A DNA stretch of 64,000 nt, from assembly GCA_036380715.1 (NCBI GenBank), contig DASVEF010000185.1:21666-85665 (forward strand), written 5' to 3'. The position numbers and the translations under genes are program-made. Source of the stretch: UBA5704 sp036380715 (GTDB lineage Bacteria > Acidobacteriota > Thermoanaerobaculia > Multivoradales > UBA5704). Positions within the stretch are counted from its first letter, which is position 1; each line of letters begins with the position of its first letter. The notes below the pieces were generated by a model. It was not told the origin of the DNA. It made no database searches and worked only from the letters and a program-made list of their open reading frames with translations. Below, in pieces: positions 58,864 through 64,000 of the stretch.

Positions 58864-59068
58864 ACGGTTTCGTTTTCTCCAAAGCGGCCAAAGATGGCAG
58901 GCGAACTTCATCTTGACAAACCATTCGTCTGGTTACAGTTTGTTTTCCGCTCCCCATTAATTGTAAGGGGTTCACAGCTCAGTCCTTGCGTCCGCGGAGT
59001 TCATCAAGGACGGCTTGCTGGACTTCTTGGTCGCGGACAAGCAGCATGTTTGAATGAAGCCTATTGCT
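58864..59068. other. AT-rich stretch without a gene
   Basis: Composition drops clearly below that of the flanking genes. A 22-codon reading of the minus strand (MLLVRDQEVQQAVLDELRGR, 59053 to 58985) is too short and lacks a ribosome site, but could be a gene remnant. No terminator-like hairpin is evident downstream of the TIR gene. Confidence 0.4.
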
Positions 59069-62000
59069 CTACTCCTTCTCGAGGTCAGCAAGAGCCACCT
59101 TCGTCTCTCCATCGGCAAGAAACGTCGTCTCCAGCCAAAATTGCCGAAAACTCTCGGAAAAACAGGCGGCGCCCTTATAACACAACTCAAAGTAGTCCGG
59201 GTGGGGGTGTAAGTCATAGCCGATTAGCCTCTTTCCTTTCCATAGCCGATCCGGGCAACTCAGGATATAAGCTAATATAGGGCGAGCTCCTTCTCTGCCA
59301 TTCCATTCAATGCAAACAATGGGCTTGAGGTCATAACCTACCTCACGTTTCCTCAGTGGATCGATTTCGTTGAGATCAACCTCGATTAGAGTACCGTTAG
59401 CGGCATTCGTCAAAGAGCCGGTAACATAGGCATTCAGGAGACCCCTAAAGAGAGGATCTGATATGGGACGATACCGTGTCCTAAGCTCGTCAGGCATCTC
59501 GTAGTTGAAGAGACGAACTACACCGAAGGCAACGGCTGGGAGGAATCGATCAGGTGAAGTCGAGAGGAAGGTCCGCGCTGCCGATTCCTGATTGAGTAGG
59601 CTACCATAACCCAAGAGTCTGATCGAAGACTGGTCCCGTGAAGCCAGTTCCTCTTCGAGCCCAGTCCAAGGATACTCATAGGTGCACTCGTCGAAGGTAG
59701 ACATAATACTATCAGCTAGGTCCGCGATCTGGGCCTGTTCCAGCTTGGTTCCGCTGCAACGGTAGAAGAGCTTCATCACCTCAGTGACGGGCCATTCTTC
59801 TTCCTCCGCGAAGAGTTGTTCGAACTCTTCAAGGTATAAGAGGTCCTCTCGGACTTTTCTGACCCGGTGATCGCTTGCTATTGCGAGCTTCCGCTGGAGT
59901 TGCCTAGCCCTGGTAATTGCCTCTCGTACATCTTCAGAGCGGCCCAAAGCATGATCAACTCGTGCTAGAGTAACAAGGTTGCAGAAGTGCCTCAAGTCCT
60001 TGTTCGCTCCGATTGTCCGCTCCAGGGCAACGGCTGTGCCAACAGCTTTGCGCGCCTCCGAGTATCTTCCTAGCAAAAGTAATGCTCGTCCCTTATCGCC
60101 AGCATGAAGCGAGATATTTTCAGGATAGTAGACCCTCTTGGAGAGGTCTTCTGCTTTTGCAATCAGCTCGAGACCTTGCTCGATATCATCAGGTTGGTTC
60201 CGCATAATTAGTGCACGTCCCCATCCGCCGTAATTCACGGCGGCCCAAGCCTGATTACCGAGATCTCGATGAATCTTCTCTGCGCTAGCGAATCGTAGCA
60301 GGGCAGCCTCGATGTCACTTAGATCCGCGAGCGCGAGACCTTGATTTGTCTGATGAGCCGCCACCCACCCCCGCGCTCCGAGAGTTTGGTTGATTCGCTC
60401 TGCCTCTCGAAAAGCTCCCAAGGCTTTGTCAGGATAGCCGTGATGCCAGAGGGCGAGGCCGCGTCTGTTGAAAACTGTCGCTCTCTGTGAATCGTCACCC
60501 GCTCGACGAGCCATGTCTTCTGCCTCTACAAGAAGATCTAGTGACTTTTGCAAATCGCCGAGACGATCGAATATCCCGGCTATGTCAGTGTCGATCAGGG
60601 CAATGCCGCTATAGTCTTTAAAGTGCCAATACATTTCCTTCGCCTTCTCCAAAGAATCTAGGGCTCGGCGAAGGCTGCCCCGGTCTGTTCGAATTCGGCC
60701 CTGCTGGCGCAAAGCTGCAGCGGCAGAACTAACAAAGCCGAGCCCTTTTGCCAGTTCGACAGCCTGATCTGCGAACTCGCTAGCTTCGTTCCATTGACCG
60801 CGTGACCAGTGTGCGGCGGAAAGTGCTGTCATCAAACGGATTCTAAGCTCCAAACTCGTGTTGGGTAGCTTCCGAAGCGAGAGTTCGAGCCGAGGAACTC
60901 TCAAATGCGCGGGGCCCCGAACAGCCATAGTCTCGGCAAAGGCAAGAATCGCTTCAGCCGCGATATCCGCATCTCCATGGTCGATAAACCAATCCTGAAT
61001 AGAAAAAAGATTTTCTAGCTCGAAGCTCAGAAGATCGAGCGCCTTTCCTCCTTCGGCGGTGTGGATCTTCTCGTTCCAGTAGTGTGCATAAGGTATGTAG
61101 AAGTCCGCCCAGCGCTGGGCAAGCGCCTCCTGCTGTTCCGGTGTAGCAGTGTTAGCCCATACTTCACGACCGTAGTCTTGGATGGCGACGTACATATCGA
61201 ATCGCAAGCCATAGGGGGTCTCATGGGATTTTAGAAGACTCTTCTCGTAGAGGCTTTGGACGACATCCTCCACTGAAGGTGGAGGTACATCTTGAAACCT
61301 GGAAAGATCTACTACTTGTTCGGCTGCTTTAAGAAAGAAGTCGCCGCGGAAGGTGCACATCTGTAGGAATGCACTCTGCTCCCATGGGTTGAGTAATTGA
61401 TAGCTCCAGTCGATAGCGTCGAACAAAGTTTTCTGTCGATCTGGTTGATCTCGGCGGTTGCCACGAAGACGGAGTTTCTCGCCAAGCTTTTCGGCGATCT
61501 GCGCGGGCGATGCAATCCGCAATCGTGCGGCAGCGATCTCGAGTGCCAGCGGCACGCCCTGTAACTCGCGACAGATACGAGCGACAGCTTTTGAATTAGC
61601 ATCGTCGAGGGAGAAGTCTGGGCGGCTCTGCCGGGCTCGTTCAATAAAGAGATGCACGCTTTCGTATCCCGCCAGATCTTCAGCGCGAGGAGCCGATAGG
61701 TCTTGGGAGGGAATAGGGAGAGAATCTACGCGATATTCGCGTTCTGCGTAGAGGTTGAGGAGTTCTCGGCTTGTGACGAGAAAGCGAATCTCAGGTAGTT
61801 CCTCGAGCCAAGTTCCTACCGTACTCTGAGCATAGCGGACGATCTGCTCGAAGTTGTCAAGAATCAAAAGCAAGGCACCACGAGGCTGCAGGAATTCGAC
61901 AACTGCGGACTGTGGAGACGCATGGGCACTGACCAGGGGAACGGAGAAAGTCTGTGCAATCGCATAGGCAATCCCGGCTTCGGTTACCGATTCGGTGAGG

Positions 62001-62686
62001 TCGGCGAACCAGCAGCCACCAGGAAACGCACTCAGCATCATCCTTCCGAGTTGTTTCGCCAAACGCGTTTTCCCAATTCCGGGTGGACCTGTCAGAGTGA
62101 CGAGCCGCGTTTCGTCCTGCATAAAAAGGTCTTTGAGCGCTTGAAGCTCTTGCTGCCGGCCTATAAAACTGGTGCCCATGGTCGATATATTCGTTCGGGT
62201 CGTCGCATGTGAGACGATCGGGGTAGTCGAAACGGATTGGCTGGACAACCAAGTGAAGATCTCTTCCACAAGCTTAGAAAAAAGGTTGTCAATCTCAATT
62301 TGTGTACACTCTGAAAGGGCTCGTCCTTGTGCTGAGAAGACCTGCATTTTCGACAGCGATTCCACGCTCTGCCATGCGCAACTTCGGATGAGGACGGGTA
62401 TGAGCTTAAGTCCTTTCTCTTGTCGTAGCCTCAGTAGCCGAGGCAGTTCCACTGTTCTGATATGCTGTGAGGCGAGATACTGAGGTGAAATCAAGAGTAT
62501 AGCAGCGACTGAGTGGTCAACCGATGTCAAGATAGACGCATCCCAATCTGTCCCTGTGTCGATCTTGCGGTCGTGCCAGACCTCGACGCCTTCGCGGTAC
62601 TGAAGGACGCCTAGGTGGGGCAGGAGCTGCTCCTTCCACTCTTCGTCTCTATGACTGTAGCTGAGAAAGATGAGTTGATGTCCCAT
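59069..62686 (-). CDS. TIR-NB-ARC-TPR protein with C-terminal gamma-glutamylcyclotransferase-like domain
   Basis: Encodes 1205 aa from ATG 62686. Residues 4-145 form a TIR domain (IFLSYSHRDEEWKEQLLPHL, HDRKIDTGTDWDA, ILLISPQYLASQHIRTVELP) with Glu80 at the NADase catalytic position. Residues about 170-510 are a STAND/NB-ARC NTPase with winged helix: Walker A GPPGIGKT (200-207), Walker B LLLILDNFE (272-280), LVTSR sensor (303-307) and GVPLAL (377-382). About 560-970 is a TPR array. Residues about 1021-1195 resemble gamma-glutamylcyclotransferase: LLGYGSLLNQESAARTF, NGTLIEVDLNEIDPLRKREVGYD (Glu1115), LHPHPDYFELCYKGA. Plausible role is anti-phage defence with TIR as NAD-cleaving effector; the last domain's role is unknown. 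Base composition differs from neighbours, indicating transfer. Confidence 0.88.
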   Translation of the reverse strand: MGHQLIFLSYSHRDEEWKEQLLPHLGVLQYREGVEVWHDRKIDTGTDWDASILTSVDHSVAAILLISPQYLASQHIRTVELPRLLRLRQEKGLKLIPVLIRSCAWQSVESLSKMQVFSAQGRALSECTQIEIDNLFSKLVEEIFTWLSSQSVSTTPIVSHATTRTNISTMGTSFIGRQQELQALKDLFMQDETRLVTLTGPPGIGKTRLAKQLGRMMLSAFPGGCWFADLTESVTEAGIAYAIAQTFSVPLVSAHASPQSAVVEFLQPRGALLLILDNFEQIVRYAQSTVGTWLEELPEIRFLVTSRELLNLYAEREYRVDSLPIPSQDLSAPRAEDLAGYESVHLFIERARQSRPDFSLDDANSKAVARICRELQGVPLALEIAAARLRIASPAQIAEKLGEKLRLRGNRRDQPDRQKTLFDAIDWSYQLLNPWEQSAFLQMCTFRGDFFLKAAEQVVDLSRFQDVPPPSVEDVVQSLYEKSLLKSHETPYGLRFDMYVAIQDYGREVWANTATPEQQEALAQRWADFYIPYAHYWNEKIHTAEGGKALDLLSFELENLFSIQDWFIDHGDADIAAEAILAFAETMAVRGPAHLRVPRLELSLRKLPNTSLELRIRLMTALSAAHWSRGQWNEASEFADQAVELAKGLGFVSSAAAALRQQGRIRTDRGSLRRALDSLEKAKEMYWHFKDYSGIALIDTDIAGIFDRLGDLQKSLDLLVEAEDMARRAGDDSQRATVFNRRGLALWHHGYPDKALGAFREAERINQTLGARGWVAAHQTNQGLALADLSDIEAALLRFASAEKIHRDLGNQAWAAVNYGGWGRALIMRNQPDDIEQGLELIAKAEDLSKRVYYPENISLHAGDKGRALLLLGRYSEARKAVGTAVALERTIGANKDLRHFCNLVTLARVDHALGRSEDVREAITRARQLQRKLAIASDHRVRKVREDLLYLEEFEQLFAEEEEWPVTEVMKLFYRCSGTKLEQAQIADLADSIMSTFDECTYEYPWTGLEEELASRDQSSIRLLGYGSLLNQESAARTFLSTSPDRFLPAVAFGVVRLFNYEMPDELRTRYRPISDPLFRGLLNAYVTGSLTNAANGTLIEVDLNEIDPLRKREVGYDLKPIVCIEWNGREGARPILAYILSCPDRLWKGKRLIGYDLHPHPDYFELCYKGAACFSESFRQFWLETTFLADGETKVALADLEKE

Positions 62687-62728
62687 AAGAATCGGCCCTG
62701 GAAATCCTGCGCACCAATATTCCAGCTC

Positions 62729-63136
62729 TTAGTATACCAGCACAGAGAGGACATTCGCTTCCGGTAAACCGCGTGGAATTCCGAGGACGGTCGCCTGGAG
62801 TTGTCCTCGTACAAATTCGTTGCGATCGAAGGCGCCCGACCCGCGCGGGAACACATCGATCTTGAACCCGGAAGTCAGGTGGATCAGATTGAAATGCCTG
62901 CGGCGCTGGACCGCTCGCCGGATCGAGTCCAGGTCGAGATAGAACTCCTTGTCGAGCCGGGAGGCGAAGAGAGGAACCAGCGCCGGCGTCATGTCAACTA
63001 CGAGATCCAGGTCTTGGGTCTGGCGAGGTACTCCATGGATCGATCTGGCAAAGGAGCCCCCTAGGTGATAGGGAATTCCTAACTCCTCCAGGACGTCGCT
63101 GACGCGCAGGACTGTCTGCAAGCTCTCGCTGATCAT
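62729..63136 (-). CDS. Nucleotidyltransferase-fold protein, C-terminally truncated
   Basis: Encodes 135 aa; start ATG 63136 overlaps the partner stop by ATGA. The signature is IPYHLGGSFARSIHGVPRQTQDLDLVVDM (parts), with G-G-S and D-x-D. FNLIHLTSGFKIDVFPRGSG follows, as in family members of about 180-200 aa. Those continue with an LAKLxWY-x-x-G segment and a further helical domain, which is missing here: after PEANVLSVLVY the frame stops and the TIR gene begins 43 bases later. It is probably truncated by the island's insertion or decay. Confidence 0.75.
   Translation of the reverse strand: MISESLQTVLRVSDVLEELGIPYHLGGSFARSIHGVPRQTQDLDLVVDMTPALVPLFASRLDKEFYLDLDSIRRAVQRRRHFNLIHLTSGFKIDVFPRGSGAFDRNEFVRGQLQATVLGIPRGLPEANVLSVLVY
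62731..62739 (-). promoter_or_regulatory. Extended -10 candidate for the TIR gene
   Basis: Minus-strand TGGTATACT (62739-62731) lies within the last codons of the upstream nucleotidyltransferase gene, about 45 bases before ATG 62686. A -35 is not clear. Confidence 0.4.
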
Positions 63137-63438
63137 GATCTCCGGGCGGTCTCATCCTGTTCCGGGAGAGGTCCGTAGACTCTGGTGGCGATCTCCTCGC
63201 CGAGCCATAGCCCGAGGAATCGGCGATGCAGCTCTTCCGGTCCGGCCTCAGGGTGACGCTCGCGAAGGCCGGCGAGCGCGAGAGCTCGCGAGAGTTGGAT
63301 CGCCTCTCCGATGATCTGGACCTTCCGCCACGCTGGCATACGGCGAAGGATGTCGAGTTGGACCCTCTCGGCCTCGGGATCGGTATCAGGCGATAGAGTA
63401 GGGTAGTCCCTCTCGTGGGGCTTGGCTCGCGCGCACAT
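63133..63438 (-). CDS. Small partner protein of the nucleotidyltransferase
   Basis: Encodes 101 aa. Helical pattern AERVQLDILRRMPAWRKVQI, then LSRALALAGLRERHPEAGPEELHRRFLGLWLGEEIATRVYG (parts). This R-x-P-x-W-R-K-x-x-x-x-x-E-x-x-x-x-x-R pattern is common in short proteins encoded just before such nucleotidyltransferases. The 4-base overlap means coupled translation. Function unknown; a toxin-antitoxin-like unit is possible. Confidence 0.75.
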   Translation of the reverse strand: MCARAKPHERDYPTLSPDTDPEAERVQLDILRRMPAWRKVQIIGEAIQLSRALALAGLRERHPEAGPEELHRRFLGLWLGEEIATRVYGPLPEQDETARRS

Positions 63439-63486
63439 GCTGCCGTCATCCTAGCGCGATTCGGGATCTCAAGCGGTCGCCGAGCC

Positions 63487-64000
63487 TCACCGAAAATCAT
63501 GGCTCGGCACCGCCACCAGCTCCTTGAGCGACCAGAACTTCTCCCCTTTGACCGAGATCGTCCCGTCCCTCTTCTGGAGGATGCCCTCGACCACCAGGCC
63601 CGGTGAGCCGACGATCAGCTTGCGGTGCTTCTGGAGGAGGTCGGGGGCGACGACGGCCTGGGACATGCCGGTCTCGTCTTCCAGGGTGATGAAGAGGAGG
63701 CCCTTGGCGGTCCCGGGACGCTGGCGGACGATCACCGAGCCGGCGGTGCGGACTCTCTGGCCGTCCGCGAGCCTGGTGAGAGCGGCAGCGGGGGTGACTC
63801 CCTTGTCGTTGAGCGTCGGACGCATGTAGTGGAGCGGGTGCGGACCCAGGGTGAGCTGAGTGCCGATGTAGTCGGCCTGGGTCTCCTCGACCGGGCTCAT
63901 CTCCGGCAGCGGCGACGGCTCCGGATCTTCGAGCTCGTCGAGGAGCGGACCGGCGGGGCGGGCGGTCCTCGCGACCTGCCACATGGCGGCGCGGCGGGTC
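63487..64000 (-). CDS. dnaE2: Error-prone DNA polymerase DnaE2, C-terminal part
   Basis: About 171 residues are visible; the gene continues beyond the window's right end, where the frame reads TRRAAMWQVARTARPAG. DnaE2 features: MSPVEETQADYIGTQLTLGPHPLHYMRP (parts), VTPAAALTRLADGQRVRTAG, SVIVRQRPGTAKGLLFITLE, DETGMSQAVVAPDLLQKHRK. The last domain is an OB fold. DnaE2 carries out mutagenic translesion synthesis together with ImuA/ImuB, which would lie outside this window if present. Confidence 0.92.
   Translation of the reverse strand, partial: TRRAAMWQVARTARPAGPLLDELEDPEPSPLPEMSPVEETQADYIGTQLTLGPHPLHYMRPTLNDKGVTPAAALTRLADGQRVRTAGSVIVRQRPGTAKGLLFITLEDETGMSQAVVAPDLLQKHRKLIVGSPGLVVEGILQKRDGTISVKGEKFWSLKELVAVPSHDFR

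Noticed and set aside
58972..59217. 81-codon minus-strand frame at the end of the TIR gene
   Set aside because: Overlaps the TIR gene in another frame; no known protein pattern.

Overview
This is a high-G+C chromosomal segment of a Gram-negative heterotroph. Evidence for an outer membrane is a POTRA/beta-barrel-type outer-membrane protein, lipobox lipoproteins and an AmpG-type muropeptide permease. Secreted BNR beta-propellers, S9 and M1 peptidases, a dynamin-like GTPase, a RAYT transposase with REP palindromes and a DnaE2 end would fit an Acidobacteriota-like or myxobacterium-like soil or sediment bacterium. No rRNA or universal marker is present, so the taxon is only an inference. No rRNA, tRNA or CRISPR array was seen.

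Layout. 0-5 kb: secreted proteins, including a large BNR propeller. 5-15 kb: metabolic and envelope genes (DUF1579-like, aldehyde dehydrogenase, adenine deaminase, PspC, AmpG-like MFS, a nucleotidyltransferase pair, a dynamin-like GTPase). 15-19 kb: a RAYT/REP cassette, then a coupled unit of cyclopropane-fatty-acid-synthase-like enzyme, B12-binding radical SAM enzyme and hotdog thioesterase. 19-28 kb: exported proteins (S9 peptidase, two tandem BNR propellers, M1 peptidase). 28.2-29.1 kb: a non-coding mosaic of palindromes and a degenerate 21-bp satellite. 29-36.6 kb: AI-2E-family permease, Ada, hybrid histidine kinase, a frameshifted membrane gene, and the DUF5131 (three-Cys-motif)/TcmP pair. 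36.6-42.2 kb: an esterase-like lipoprotein and a four-gene operon with ATGA overlaps (outer-membrane barrel, DUF4390-like, NtrY-like kinase, sigma-54 response regulator). 42.5-53 kb: an oxidative purine-degradation locus. 53-58.3 kb: small metabolic and secreted genes. 58.3-63.4 kb: a visibly AT-richer, decayed island carrying a large TIR-NB-ARC-TPR gene. 63.5 kb to the end: the C-terminus of DnaE2.

The purine genes form a nearly complete route. Adenine deaminase (8.2 kb) and a guanine-deaminase-like amidohydrolase feed xanthine dehydrogenase (xdhA-xdhC-xdhB). Uricase, HIU hydrolase and the UraD domain of an allantoicase-UraD fusion then give allantoin, and allantoinase and allantoicase give ureidoglycolate and urea. 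A DUF6986 aldolase-like protein closes the xdh operon and may handle the glyoxylate.

The strongest candidate for something undescribed is the 1205-aa protein at 59069-62686. It has an N-terminal TIR domain, a STAND/NB-ARC-type NTPase, a TPR array and, unexpectedly, a C-terminal gamma-glutamylcyclotransferase-like domain. It abuts a nucleotidyltransferase gene that appears to have lost its 3' end, and lies next to a GNAT pseudogene with an internal inverted segment. Other notable signals are a GC-rich CCCTCTCCC palindromic repeat that has entered coding sequences, and recurrent promoter-like hexamers placed so close to start codons that leaderless mRNAs are likely.
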